A stretch of DNA of 35,023 nt from Clostridium cavendishii DSM 21758 (GCF_900141845.1 NZ_FQZB01000026.1:1-35023), one strand, 5' to 3'; positions 1-7,779 are shown, counted from the stretch's first letter. The notes: generated from the sequence alone by a model not told the origin. Program-made: numbers and translations.

Positions 1-35
1 GGGAGACTGTGTGGGAGAGTAAGTGGTTGCCAGGT
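1..35 (+). rRNA. rrf: 5S rRNA, 3' end (partial)
   Basis: The first bases (GGGAGACTGT, then GTGGGAGAGTAAGTGG, then TTGCCAGG) match the 3' part of a bacterial 5S rRNA: the helix IV/V side and the closing strand. Most of the gene lies before the window. No terminator separates it from the two tRNAs that follow, so they are probably transcribed with an rRNA operon. The exact 3' end is uncertain by a few bases. Confidence 0.72.
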
Positions 36-40
36 CATGT

Positions 41-116
<76 letters not shown>

Positions 117-121
117 TCTTT

Positions 122-196
<75 letters not shown>

Positions 197-197
197 T

Positions 198-236
198 AAA
201 ACCTCAGTAAAGTTTAATTTTACTGAGGTTTTTTTG
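198..236. terminator. Rho-independent terminator after the tRNA pair
   Basis: A 13-bp perfect stem (AAACCTCAGTAAA at 198-210, complement at about 219-231) is followed by a T run. It ends the rRNA/tRNA transcript. On the minus strand it could also stop transcription from the gene that ends at 323, though the T run on that side is weak. Confidence 0.9.
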
Positions 237-322
237 TTTTCTAATAATATCTTAAATATTTAGATAAGAAGTTTATTTATGTGGATAATTAAACTTTGAA
301 TAGATAAAACTGTGGATTGTTT

Positions 323-1240
323 TTATATAAATATAGAGCCAATAGTTTTTATAGACAGAGGTGAAAAAGAGATATTGATTTCAGACCCTATAGGAAGTGT
401 TATATTGGGGTAGTCATGTCCAAAAGGAATACCTATTATAATTGGCTTATTTAAAGGAATTAGGATGTTTTTTATAACTGTCAAAATAGGAAGTGAAAAT
501 TCATTTGTATCTTTGCTTGGTGTAAAATGTCCTATAATAAATCCTTTGCATTTATTAAGTTTACCAGATAGAAGTAATTGAGTTAACATTCTATCCACAG
601 CGTAGCTTTTTTCATCCACATCCTCTATAAAAAGTATTTTATTTTTTAGGTCTACTTCAAATGGAGTGCCAATAGAACTACAAATCATAGATAAATTTCC
701 ACCACATATGATTCCAGAAATATTTTTCTCATTATATGTTTCAATATTTTTTAAATTGGATGTATCGAAACTTAAACTAGTATTTCCTTCACATAATGTT
801 TTTAAAAAACAATCTTTTGTCTTTTCATCATTAAAATTAGATGAAATCATAGGACCATGAAAGGTTATAAACCCACATTTTTTGTAGATATAATTTAGTA
901 ATAAAGTTATATCACTATAACCGCAAAAAATTTTTGGATTGTTTCGAACGATGTTCCAATCTATAAGTGACATAGTTCTAATAGATCCATAACCACCTCG
1001 ATAGCATACAATTGCTGAAACATCTTTATTTTCAAACATACACATTAAATCTTGAGCCCTTTGATAATCTTCTCCAGCCAGATAACCATAATTTTTTCTT
1101 AGATATTTGCCTTCTACAATATTGAAACCTAGGTTTTTAATATTGTTTATATTTGAAGTAATTATATCATTTTTTGATGGGCTAGCAGGGGCAATAACAC
1201 CTATAGTATCTCCATACTTAAGTTTTTTAGGTAATAACAT
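323..1240 (-). CDS. LD-carboxypeptidase (S66 family, MccF-like)
   Basis: A 305-aa cytoplasmic protein without signal peptide. The S66 family removes the terminal D-alanine from tetrapeptide muropeptides during cell-wall recycling; the MccF branch instead cleaves peptidyl-nucleotide antibiotics such as processed microcin C. The family hallmarks are visible: the RGGYG loop at about 81-85, GYSD with nucleophile Ser109, LFIEDVDE with catalytic Glu206, and GIPFGHD with His275, so the Ser-Glu-His triad is complete. The length is normal for the family. The ATG has a good GGAGG site about 9 nt upstream. The gene lies downstream of the M20-like gene on the same strand, but a hairpin between them (1257-1284) suggests at least partial separation. 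Family assignment is firm; muropeptide recycling versus MccF-type detoxification cannot be decided from sequence. Confidence 0.9.
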   Translation of the reverse strand: MLLPKKLKYGDTIGVIAPASPSKNDIITSNINNIKNLGFNIVEGKYLRKNYGYLAGEDYQRAQDLMCMFENKDVSAIVCYRGGYGSIRTMSLIDWNIVRNNPKIFCGYSDITLLLNYIYKKCGFITFHGPMISSNFNDEKTKDCFLKTLCEGNTSLSFDTSNLKNIETYNEKNISGIICGGNLSMICSSIGTPFEVDLKNKILFIEDVDEKSYAVDRMLTQLLLSGKLNKCKGFIIGHFTPSKDTNEFSLPILTVIKNILIPLNKPIIIGIPFGHDYPNITLPIGSEINISFSPLSIKTIGSIFI

Positions 1241-1256
1241 AGTTTTTTTCCTCCAT

Positions 1257-1284
1257 AAAAAATTAAGAGAGCTTACGCTCTCTT
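1257..1284 (-). terminator. Rho-independent terminator between the M20-like and LD-carboxypeptidase genes
   Basis: On the minus strand, AAGAGAGC and GCTCTCTT form an 8-bp stem with a GTAA loop, followed by AATTTTTT. It lies 40 nt after the M20-like stop codon and just before the ribosome site of the LD-carboxypeptidase gene. Confidence 0.75.
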
Positions 1285-1323
1285 ATAATTATAATATGAT
1301 TAAGTCTAATAAATAATGATTTT

Positions 1324-2487
1324 TTAATAAATTTGTTTTTTTACTTCGTAAAATTCATTTTTTATTTCACTTAAAAGTGTTTTGCTTTCAATTATATCAA
1401 GGGCAGTAAAGGAAAGACTTAAACCTGCCTTATGTGCCATATTTAAACCATACTCAGATATTGTTGCAATTGCGAAATCTCTAGTGCCATAGCAATTAGC
1501 ATTTTCTGTTATTGCTATATAAGGGTGGATAGCTGGTATAACTTGACTCACAGCGCCAAGACCTAAGCCTGCTTTGATATCTCTTGAAGAACAAATGTCT
1601 ATAATTCCATTTTCTTTCAAGTTATGGCTAAACAACCTATTTAAGGTTGAATTGGATAATAATACTTCGCTCGGTGGCTCATAAAGGGAAACTGAATGTC
1701 TAATTGACATTAGGTTAGACACATAATAGGCTGTTTCTCTAATTTTTTGTTCTGCGATCCTAGCTATATCCATATTAGTAGATCTTATATAGAACTTTGC
1801 CTCAGCTTCAGTTGGTAAAAGTAGTGGAGTGCTTCCACCTTTAGAAAGAATAGAATTCACTTCTAAATTATTTGGGAAACCTTTTAATAAGGAATTTATT
1901 ATGTTAAAGGATAAAAGTACTGCATCTAGTGAAGTATATCCTTCTTTGTTCAAAAAGCTTAAACCATTGTTGCCTATAAATTTTACGCTTAAAGGTACTA
2001 TAGCCCAAGAGGTTCCGCTTTCACAAGTTGTTACATCTGGATGACATACTAATACTACATCCATGTCTTCAAATATACCTTGTCTAACCATAATAGATTT
2101 AGTACCACCTAAGTATTCTCCAGGACATCCTATTACATTAATAGAACCTCCAGTTTTTTCAATAACCTTTCCAAGTCCGATTGCAGCGGTTATAGCTATT
2201 GTAGTTAATGCATTATGACCAGTTACATGACCTTCATCTTTTATAGCATCATATTCGCAAAGAAATCCGATTTTAGGATAACCAGAACCTTTTTTAGCTA
2301 TAAATGAAGTTTCTAATGTAAGAAAGTTATTTGTAACTTCAAAGCCTCTTTCTTTTAAAAATGAACTAATATATTTACAAGCATTAAATTCTTTATAGCT
2401 TTCCTCAGGATTATCATAAAGATATTTACAAAGCTTAAATAGAGCTTCTTTTTCTGTTGATAAATATGAAATTATTTCTTGTTTCAT
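1324..2487 (-). CDS. M20 family (ACY1L2/AbgB-like) peptidase homologue, probably metal-deficient
   Basis: A 387-aa protein with the M20D layout: catalytic domain (about 1-165 and 290-387) split by a lid/dimerisation domain (about 166-285). Family landmarks are recognisable: CEYDAI (77-82), GHVTGHN (86-92), NVIGCPGEY (117-125), CHPD (148-151), PAIHP (318-322), GTRDFA (334-339) and TALDI (361-365). Active relatives of this subgroup bind two metals through Cys, His, Glu, His and His. Here the expected Cys is Thr89, the metal Glu is Tyr125, the lid His is Leu176 and the C-terminal His is Gly334. His91, the general-base Glu124 and His149 remain. Relatives cleave amide bonds of N-acyl amino acids or aminobenzoyl-glutamate, so activity here is doubtful. 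The reading frame is intact and well translated (AGGAGGT site before ATG), which argues against a pseudogene. Ligand mapping is by eye. Confidence 0.8.
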   Translation of the reverse strand: MKQEIISYLSTEKEALFKLCKYLYDNPEESYKEFNACKYISSFLKERGFEVTNNFLTLETSFIAKKGSGYPKIGFLCEYDAIKDEGHVTGHNALTTIAITAAIGLGKVIEKTGGSINVIGCPGEYLGGTKSIMVRQGIFEDMDVVLVCHPDVTTCESGTSWAIVPLSVKFIGNNGLSFLNKEGYTSLDAVLLSFNIINSLLKGFPNNLEVNSILSKGGSTPLLLPTEAEAKFYIRSTNMDIARIAEQKIRETAYYVSNLMSIRHSVSLYEPPSEVLLSNSTLNRLFSHNLKENGIIDICSSRDIKAGLGLGAVSQVIPAIHPYIAITENANCYGTRDFAIATISEYGLNMAHKAGLSLSFTALDIIESKTLLSEIKNEFYEVKKQIY

Positions 2488-2566
2488 AAAAAAAGACCTC
2501 CTGAAAATTTTTCATATTTAGTGTGTGCTATTGACTTAAAAAATATTTATTGTGGACAACTAAAGA

Positions 2567-2594
2567 TTAAGACAAAAGCTGAATAAAATATAAT
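2567..2594 (+). promoter_or_regulatory. Possible sigma-A-type promoter for the gin-tmk operon
   Basis: TTAAGA (2567-2572), a 16-nt spacer and a perfect TATAAT (2589-2594) lie about 50 nt before the gin start. The -35 is weak. The B. subtilis csfB gene is transcribed by sigma-F, but I see no convincing sigma-F/G element here. Confidence 0.3.
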
Positions 2595-2641
2595 ATAGAG
2601 GTCAATAATCAAGAAGAGAAAAATTTGAAGGGGGAAAAAAA

Positions 2642-2851
2642 TTGAAACAGTATATAGTAACAAAAACTTCTTGTATAATGTGTAACAAAACTTCTAAAAA
2701 TGGTATAATAATTAGAGGAAAATATATTTGTAGTGAATGTGAAACTAAAATTGTAAATAGTGACATTAATACGGATTTCTATGAGTATTATAAGAATCAT
2801 ATAAAAAAGAATATTTCACTAAGTTTAATAAAAGAAAATATTGAACTTTAA
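2642..2851 (+). CDS. csfB: Gin/CsfB-type anti-sigma factor (sigma-G inhibitor)
   Basis: A 69-aa protein with two CxxC knuckles (CIMC at 11-14, CSEC at 30-33) that would bind one zinc, followed by a charged helical tail. The spacing and flanks (CxxCxxxxxxGI, then KYICSECE, then DFYEYYKN) closely match B. subtilis Gin, which binds sigma-G and keeps it inactive until forespore engulfment is complete. Position supports this: in B. subtilis csfB also stands upstream of yaaO and tmk. It starts with TTG at 2642 behind a GGGGG-type Shine-Dalgarno sequence; there is no nearby alternative. It is 20 nt upstream of the decarboxylase gene, so probably co-transcribed. The identity is inferred from motif and synteny. 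Confidence 0.82.
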   Translation: MKQYIVTKTSCIMCNKTSKNGIIIRGKYICSECETKIVNSDINTDFYEYYKNHIKKNISLSLIKENIEL

Positions 2852-2871
2852 CTATAAAAGGAGAGAAAAGA

Positions 2872-4284
2872 TTGGATAATATTTCTTTAGTTTCGACTTT
2901 AAAGAATTATGTTAAGGAGCAAAATGCTCCTTTTTCTATGCCAGGACATAAATATGGGAGAGGATTTAGTAAAGAATTTACTCAAAATATTATAAACTTT
3001 GATATGACAGAAGTTGAAGGACTAGATAATTTACATAAGCCTACGGGAGTAATATTAGAAGCACAAACTAAGTTACAAAAACTATACAATAGTCATAAGT
3101 CTTATTTCTTAATAAATGGAAGTACATGTGGTAATTTAATTATGATATATTCATCATTTAATGAAGGTGATATTATATTGGTTGAGAGAAATTGTCATAG
3201 AAGTATTTTTAATGCAATAATAATGAGAAAGTTGAAACCTATATATATAGAAAATATATATAGTAATAACTTGAAGGAAGCTATAGGAATTAATATTGAA
3301 TCACTTAAGAATAAATTGGAGATAAATAAGGATATCAAAGGAATAGTACTTACTTATCCTAATTATTATGGAATTGGTATAGACATAGATAGAATCATCA
3401 ATATCTGCAAAAATTATAATATTAAGATATTGATAGACTCAGCTCATGGTGCACATTTTGGATTTAATAAATATTTACCTAAAAGTGCACAGGATTTAGG
3501 AGCAACTATGACTGTGATGAGTGCGCATAAAACATTACCTAGCTTTACCCAAACTGCATATTTACATTTAAATGATGAAGCTCTTAGGGAAAAGGTAGAA
3601 TTTTATCTAGGTGTGTTTATGAGTACAAGTCCTTCTTATTTGTTTATGGCGAGTTTAGATTATTCACGAAACTTTTTAGAGTATGAAGCTGACGATAAAT
3701 ATGGAGAATTGGTTAAAAAACTTCAGTGCATAAAAGAGAAAATAAATAAATTAGATTATGTTAAAGTCTTAGAAAAAAAAGATTTTTATCAGGAAGGATT
3801 TAATGAAGTTGAATTAGATAGCTCAAGACTTGTGTTAAATCTTAAAGAAGGATACAGTGGTCACAAATTATTAGATTATTTAAGGAAGAATAAAGTGCAG
3901 TCTGAGATGAGTACGACTAATTCAGTAGTTCTTATACCAAGCCCTTTCAATACAGAGGAAGATTATAGGTTGCTTACAGAAGCACTAGAGATGTGCGATA
4001 GTAAACAGCTATTAGATGATAAGGTTAATATGAATAAAATTAAAATACCTGATCAAGTTTTATTCCCATATGAGGTTCTGGACGCTGAGAAAGTATATGC
4101 GAAGTTAGAAGATGTAGAAGGATGTATAGCTGGAGAGAATATTATATTATATCCACCAGGAGTTCCATTAGTGGTTATGGGAGAAAGATTTAATAAAGAG
4201 CATATAGAAATAATAAATTCATCAATAAAAAACAATGTTACAATTATAGGTGTAGAAGAGTATAAAGTTAGAATTTTAAGATAG
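2872..4284 (+). CDS. Orn/Lys/Arg decarboxylase family PLP enzyme (YaaO-like)
   Basis: A 470-aa fold-type I PLP enzyme of the short Gram-positive Orn/Lys/Arg decarboxylase branch. Visible features: SMPGHKYG at 22-29, the phosphate-binding NGST loop at 82-85, His109 that would stack on the cofactor, DSAHG (Asp189, His192) and SAHK with the Schiff-base Lys220, then a C-terminal decarboxylase domain with AGENIILYPPGVPL. The likely reaction is decarboxylation of a basic amino acid to a polyamine precursor; which one (arginine, lysine or ornithine) is not readable. Start is TTG at 2872 with AAAGGAGAG upstream. The gene precedes tmk by 19 nt, as yaaO does in B. subtilis. Family confident, substrate open. 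Confidence 0.88.
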   Translation: MDNISLVSTLKNYVKEQNAPFSMPGHKYGRGFSKEFTQNIINFDMTEVEGLDNLHKPTGVILEAQTKLQKLYNSHKSYFLINGSTCGNLIMIYSSFNEGDIILVERNCHRSIFNAIIMRKLKPIYIENIYSNNLKEAIGINIESLKNKLEINKDIKGIVLTYPNYYGIGIDIDRIINICKNYNIKILIDSAHGAHFGFNKYLPKSAQDLGATMTVMSAHKTLPSFTQTAYLHLNDEALREKVEFYLGVFMSTSPSYLFMASLDYSRNFLEYEADDKYGELVKKLQCIKEKINKLDYVKVLEKKDFYQEGFNEVELDSSRLVLNLKEGYSGHKLLDYLRKNKVQSEMSTTNSVVLIPSPFNTEEDYRLLTEALEMCDSKQLLDDKVNMNKIKIPDQVLFPYEVLDAEKVYAKLEDVEGCIAGENIILYPPGVPLVVMGERFNKEHIEIINSSIKNNVTIIGVEEYKVRILR

Positions 4285-4303
4285 ATAGAAATGAGGATGA
4301 CAT

Positions 4304-4951
4304 ATGAAAAAAGGATTATTTATTGTATTTGAAGGGCCAGAAGGTTCAGGAAAAACTACTGTAGCAGGAGAAATTGAAAAATTTTTAAATGAATTAGGTG
4401 TAGATTTTATAACAACTAGGGAACCAGGTGGTATAGCTATTTCTGAGCAAATACGAGAGGTTATATTAAACACTAATAATACTAAAATGGATGGAAGGAC
4501 AGAAGCTCTATTGTATGCAGCTGCAAGAAGACAACATTTAGTTGAAAAGGTTATACCAGCATTAGAAGAGGGAAAGATAGTTTTATGTGATAGGTTTGTA
4601 TTTTCTTCATTAGCATATCAAGGCTTTGCAAGAGGCCTGGGTATGGATGAAGTTATGTGCATAAATGAATTTGCCATAGATGGATATATGCCTGACATTA
4701 ATATTCTATTTGATTTAGCACCTGAAGTTGGTTTGGAAAGAATAGATAAAAACAAAAATAGGGAAGTAAATAGATTAGATTTAGAACATGTAGATTTTCA
4801 TAATAAAGTTAGAGAGGGTTATTTAAAGCTCTTAGAAAAATATCCTCAAAGTATATATAGATTAGATGCTGAAAGATCATTAAATGATGTAATTTTAAAT
4901 GCAAAAGTTGTTATAGAAGATTTACTTAAGAAAAATGATTTTATAAAATAA
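4304..4951 (+). CDS. tmk: Thymidylate kinase
   Basis: A 215-aa kinase that phosphorylates dTMP to dTDP with ATP, the step after thymidylate synthase (thyX is also in this window). It has the P-loop GPEGSGKTT at 11-19, the TREPGG motif at about 39-44, a DRF motif followed by SSLAYQG near residue 98, and LFDL on a core strand. Length is normal. ATG start with a GAGG site about 7 nt upstream. It sits in the gin-yaaO-tmk-darA-holB-ricT operon block conserved in Firmicutes. No anomalies. Confidence 0.97.
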   Translation: MKKGLFIVFEGPEGSGKTTVAGEIEKFLNELGVDFITTREPGGIAISEQIREVILNTNNTKMDGRTEALLYAAARRQHLVEKVIPALEEGKIVLCDRFVFSSLAYQGFARGLGMDEVMCINEFAIDGYMPDINILFDLAPEVGLERIDKNKNREVNRLDLEHVDFHNKVREGYLKLLEKYPQSIYRLDAERSLNDVILNAKVVIEDLLKKNDFIK

Positions 4952-5037
4952 ATGTTTTATATTCAAACAGAATTTATTGTGATAAAATAAGAGATAATAT
5001 TAAATAATTGGTAAATAAACTTTGGAGGTGTACTATT

Positions 5038-5367
5038 ATGAAACTAGTTATCACCATAGTTCAAGATGATGACGCATTAGATTTGGTTGATGAGATTACA
5101 GAAAAGGGTTTTAGGGTTACAAAACTTGCTACTACTGGCGGATTTCTGAAGTCAGGAAACACAACTTTACTTATAGGTGTTGAAAAAGAAAAAGTTGAGT
5201 CTGTAATTGGTATTATCAAGGAAGTATGTGGAAAGAGAAAAGAAATTGTAACAACACCAGCACCTATTTCGGAAAGTTCTGGGATGTTTGTACCCTATCC
5301 TATAGAGATTGAAGTTGGTGGGGCCACTGTGTTTGTAGTGGATGTAGATAAATTTGTTAAGATTTAA
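5038..5367 (+). CDS. darA: Cyclic di-AMP receptor, PII-like (DarA/PstA/YaaQ)
   Basis: A 109-aa PII-like signalling protein, expected to be a trimer that binds c-di-AMP between subunits. The signature TKLATTGGFLKSGNTTLLIG is almost identical to B. subtilis DarA, and the second conserved stretch VPYPIEIEVGGATVFV is also present. The start was set at ATG 5038, preceded by a strong GGAGGTG 9 nt upstream; an in-frame upstream start at 5008 has no ribosome site and adds a non-conserved tail. An 86-nt gap separates it from tmk, with only a weak candidate promoter (TTGTGA, 17 nt, TTAAAT). The c-di-AMP synthase gene disA lies 19 kb downstream. The downstream effector of DarA is generally not established. 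Confidence 0.93.
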   Translation: MKLVITIVQDDDALDLVDEITEKGFRVTKLATTGGFLKSGNTTLLIGVEKEKVESVIGIIKEVCGKRKEIVTTPAPISESSGMFVPYPIEIEVGGATVFVVDVDKFVKI

Positions 5368-5385
5368 AAGTCAGGAGTTGAGTGC

Positions 5386-6315
5386 ATGATTAATTTTATA
5401 GGGCATGATGCCATAAGGAATAGGTTTACTAAAGGGGTTTTAAACAATGCACTCACTCATGCTCATCTTATAATTGGTGAGGATGGTATTGGAAAAAGTT
5501 TATTAGCCAAAGAGTTTGCACTTCAGATGTTAGGCAAACAAGAAGATAGAGAATACGTAGATATAGTAAAGTATATACCTAAAAAGGCATCGTTGGGAGT
5601 AGATGAAGTTAGAGAAATTATTACTGAAGTAAATAAAAAACCTTACGAAGGTGATAAGAAGGTTATAATTATTTATGAAGGGAATAAGATGACAGTTCAA
5701 GCTCAAAACGCTTTGCTTAAAACTATTGAAGAACCACCATTAGGGGTGTTTATAATAATTTTAGCTGAAAGCTCTGAGCTTATTTTAGATACAATTAAAT
5801 CAAGATGTCAAATTCATAAATTAACACCACTTTCAAAAAGTGAACTTATGGAGTTTATAACAAGTAAATATGGGGGACTAGATGAAGCTTTAATTCAAAG
5901 TTTACTTGCTTTTAGTGAAGGGCTTCCAGGTAGAATAGAAAAGTTCTTAGATGATAAATCCTTTGAAGCTACAAGAGAAGCTTGCATTGGGTTATTGGAA
6001 GAAATAAATAAAAGGGATGAGGGTGCTGTTCTAAGATATGAAAATATATTTACCAAAATAAAGTCAAAGGAAGAGATACTAAATACAATAACGTCTTTTG
6101 TGAGAGATATTATGTTGTTTAAAGAGGTTCAAGATTTATCTATGTTAATAAATGGAGATAAACTCTTAAAGATAAGGGAACTTTCTAATATGATGTCTTA
6201 TAAGAAGCTTAAGGGGATTATAGATATTATAGAAGATACTAGAAGGAATTTTAATAGTAATACTAATTTGTCTATGACTTATAGTGTTATGATACTTAGT
6301 ATGTTGGAGGTTTAA
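5386..6315 (+). CDS. holB: DNA polymerase III delta' subunit
   Basis: A 309-aa clamp-loader subunit. Like other delta' proteins it has an AAA+ fold with a P-loop-like GEDGIGKS (31-38), the QNALLKTIEEPP segment and SRC in a sensor region. It acts in the replisome with DnaX and HolA to load the beta clamp. The zinc-binding cysteine cluster that many delta' proteins carry just after the P-loop helix is absent: the stretch LGKQEDREYVDIVKYIP contains no cysteine, which also makes the protein shorter than usual. Start ATG 5386 is 18 nt after darA; the upstream sequence GGAGTTGAG gives a modest ribosome site. Synteny with tmk, darA and ricT supports the call. Confidence 0.92.
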   Translation: MINFIGHDAIRNRFTKGVLNNALTHAHLIIGEDGIGKSLLAKEFALQMLGKQEDREYVDIVKYIPKKASLGVDEVREIITEVNKKPYEGDKKVIIIYEGNKMTVQAQNALLKTIEEPPLGVFIIILAESSELILDTIKSRCQIHKLTPLSKSELMEFITSKYGGLDEALIQSLLAFSEGLPGRIEKFLDDKSFEATREACIGLLEEINKRDEGAVLRYENIFTKIKSKEEILNTITSFVRDIMLFKEVQDLSMLINGDKLLKIRELSNMMSYKKLKGIIDIIEDTRRNFNSNTNLSMTYSVMILSMLEV

Positions 6316-6320
6316 AATAA

Positions 6321-7232
6321 ATGATAAAAGTAGTAGGTGTAAGATTTAAAAAGGCTGGCAAAATCTATTATTTCGATCCAAACAATATTGAAATAAAAAA
6401 AGGCGATAATGTAATAGTAGAAACTGCAAGAGGAATAGAGTTTGGTGAGTGTGTAATTGGCTTCAAAGAAATTGGTGAGGATGAAATAGTTGCACCTTTA
6501 AAAACTGTACTTAGAGTCGCTACAGAAGAGGATATACAAAAACATGAAGAGAATAAAAGCAAAGAAAAAGATGCTTTTGAGATATGTTTAAAAAAGATAC
6601 AAAGTCATAATTTAGATATGAAGCTTATAGATGTTGAATATACTTTTGATAATAACAAAGTTATTTTTTATTTTACAGCAGATGGAAGAGTTGACTTTAG
6701 AGAATTGGTTAAGGATTTGGCTACAATATTTAAAACTAGAATAGAGCTTAGGCAAATAGGGGTTAGAGATGAAGCTAAAATGATAGGCGGAATAGGCCCT
6801 TGCGGTAGAGCATTATGCTGTTCAACTTTCTTAGGAGATTTTGCATCTGTATCAATAAAGATGGCTAAAGAACAAAATCTATCACTTAATCCAACAAAAA
6901 TATCAGGTATTTGTGGAAGATTAATGTGCTGTTTAAATTATGAACAAAATACTTATGAAGATATAAGAAAGAGATTACCTAAAGTAGGATCTATAGTAAA
7001 AACTCCGGATGGTAATGGAGAAGTATTATATAATAGTGTAGTAAAAGAGAGTGTAAAAGTAAGACTTGCCAGAAAACCATCTGAAGAAGAGAGTATAGAA
7101 ATTTATAAGATTGAAGATGTGGAACTTGTAACAGGAAGTTATGAAGATTATATAGATGAAAGTGAAATAAAACTTGAAATAGAGGATGAAACTGACAAAA
7201 AATTGATTAAAGAGTTAATTAAAGGGAACTAG
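6321..7232 (+). CDS. ricT: RicT/YaaT, PSP1-domain Fe-S protein of the RicAFT complex
   Basis: A 303-aa cytoplasmic protein with a PSP1 domain (about 60-146) and the conserved cysteine cluster: Cys161, Cys166 and Cys167 (GPCGRALCC) and Cys198, Cys203 and Cys204 (GICGRLMCCLNYE). In B. subtilis RicT joins RicA and RicF in a complex carrying [4Fe-4S] clusters that assists RNase Y-dependent mRNA maturation and is needed for sporulation, biofilm and competence. RicA and RicF are not encoded in this window. The ATG at 6321 is 5 nt after holB, with its GGAGG site inside the holB end, suggesting translational coupling. The last 40 residues are highly acidic and poorly conserved. Confidence 0.93.
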   Translation: MIKVVGVRFKKAGKIYYFDPNNIEIKKGDNVIVETARGIEFGECVIGFKEIGEDEIVAPLKTVLRVATEEDIQKHEENKSKEKDAFEICLKKIQSHNLDMKLIDVEYTFDNNKVIFYFTADGRVDFRELVKDLATIFKTRIELRQIGVRDEAKMIGGIGPCGRALCCSTFLGDFASVSIKMAKEQNLSLNPTKISGICGRLMCCLNYEQNTYEDIRKRLPKVGSIVKTPDGNGEVLYNSVVKESVKVRLARKPSEEESIEIYKIEDVELVTGSYEDYIDESEIKLEIEDETDKKLIKELIKGN

Positions 7233-7242
7233 GAGGGCTATT

Positions 7243-7446
7243 ATGAAGTCATTAATGAAAATTCCTAATATGAAAACTTCTCAAGATATAAATAGGATTA
7301 AGCAAGCTATAGCTACGAATGAAGGTATCATAGCTTGTGAGATAAATAAAGAAAAAGGAGAAGTAAATGTAGTATATGATGATTTTTTAATAGATTTAGA
7401 TAAGATAATAGAATCAATAGAGGACTTTGGGTATACAGTTATTTAG
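7243..7446 (+). CDS. Small HMA-like fold protein lacking the metal-binding CxxC
   Basis: A 67-aa protein with the ferredoxin-like beta-alpha-beta-beta-alpha-beta pattern of heavy-metal-associated domains: IPNMKTSQDINRIKQAI, then EGIIACEI, then VNVVYDD, then IIESIEDFGYTVI. The C-terminal aIeDfGY signature is typical. The loop that usually reads MxCxxC is MKTSQD here, so both ligands are missing; the only cysteine (in IIACEI) lies elsewhere. Copper chaperone activity is therefore unlikely. It may bind a partner protein or another ligand. ATG 7243 follows ricT by 10 nt with an AGGAGGG site, so it is probably the last gene of that operon. Confidence 0.75.
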   Translation: MKSLMKIPNMKTSQDINRIKQAIATNEGIIACEINKEKGEVNVVYDDFLIDLDKIIESIEDFGYTVI

Positions 7447-7447
7447 T

Positions 7448-7467
7448 ATTTTACAATTATGTAAAAT
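7448..7467. promoter_or_regulatory. AT-rich 8-bp inverted repeat between the HMA-like gene and ferredoxin
   Basis: ATTTTACA, loop ATTA, TGTAAAAT: perfect arms directly after the HMA-like stop codon. There is no T run, so it is a poor terminator. It could be a repressor site or a processing hairpin. Confidence 0.3.
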
Positions 7468-7473
7468 AAAATC

Positions 7474-7502
7474 TTTAAAAATTTTTAAAAGCATGGTAAA
7501 AT
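7474..7502 (+). promoter_or_regulatory. Probable ferredoxin promoter with extended -10
   Basis: TTTAAA (7474-7479), a 17-nt spacer and TAAAAT (7497-7502), with TG one base before the -10 hexamer (TGGTAAAAT). It lies 45 nt before the ferredoxin start and would make it a separate transcript, as expected for an abundant electron carrier. Confidence 0.45.
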
Positions 7503-7546
7503 GATTATGGTGTTTGTACACTATAATATTTAGGAGGTGCTTTATT

Positions 7547-7717
7547 ATGGCATACAAAATAGAAGATTCATGCGTAAGTTGTGGAGCTTGTGCTTCAGAA
7601 TGTCCAGTTAATGCAATAAGCCAAGGAGATACTCAATTCGTTATAGATGCAGATACTTGTATCGATTGCGGAAGCTGTGCTAATGTTTGTCCAGTAGGAG
7701 CTCCAGTTCAAGAGTAA
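7547..7717 (+). CDS. fdx: 2[4Fe-4S] clostridial-type ferredoxin
   Basis: A 56-aa ferredoxin with two CxxCxxCxxxC(P) clusters: Cys9, 12, 15, 19 and Cys38, 41, 44, 48. This is the classical low-potential electron carrier of clostridia, working with pyruvate:ferredoxin oxidoreductase, hydrogenase and similar enzymes. ATG 7547 was chosen because AGGAGGTG lies 8 nt upstream and MAYKIED is the normal N-terminus; an upstream in-frame ATG at 7514 would add 11 residues across the ribosome site. It has its own promoter and terminator. The high abundance of such ferredoxins fits the strong translation signal. Confidence 0.97.
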   Translation: MAYKIEDSCVSCGACASECPVNAISQGDTQFVIDADTCIDCGSCANVCPVGAPVQE

Positions 7718-7724
7718 TCCAAAT

Positions 7725-7753
7725 AAAAGACCGTTTTTGACGGTCTTTTTTAT
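7725..7753. terminator. Ferredoxin terminator, probably bidirectional
   Basis: AAAAGACCG (7725-7733) and CGGTCTTTT (from 7741) form a 9-bp stem with loop TTTTTGA, followed by a T run. Read from the minus strand the stem is followed by TTTTATTT, so it can also end the convergent hydrolase gene at 7780. Confidence 0.88.
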
Positions 7754-7779
7754 TTTATAGAAAAATGTAAAATTTACTT

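Noticed and set aside
5008..5037. Ten-residue N-terminal extension of DarA
   Set aside because: The strong GGAGGTG site belongs to the ATG at 5038, and the family N-terminus begins with MKL.
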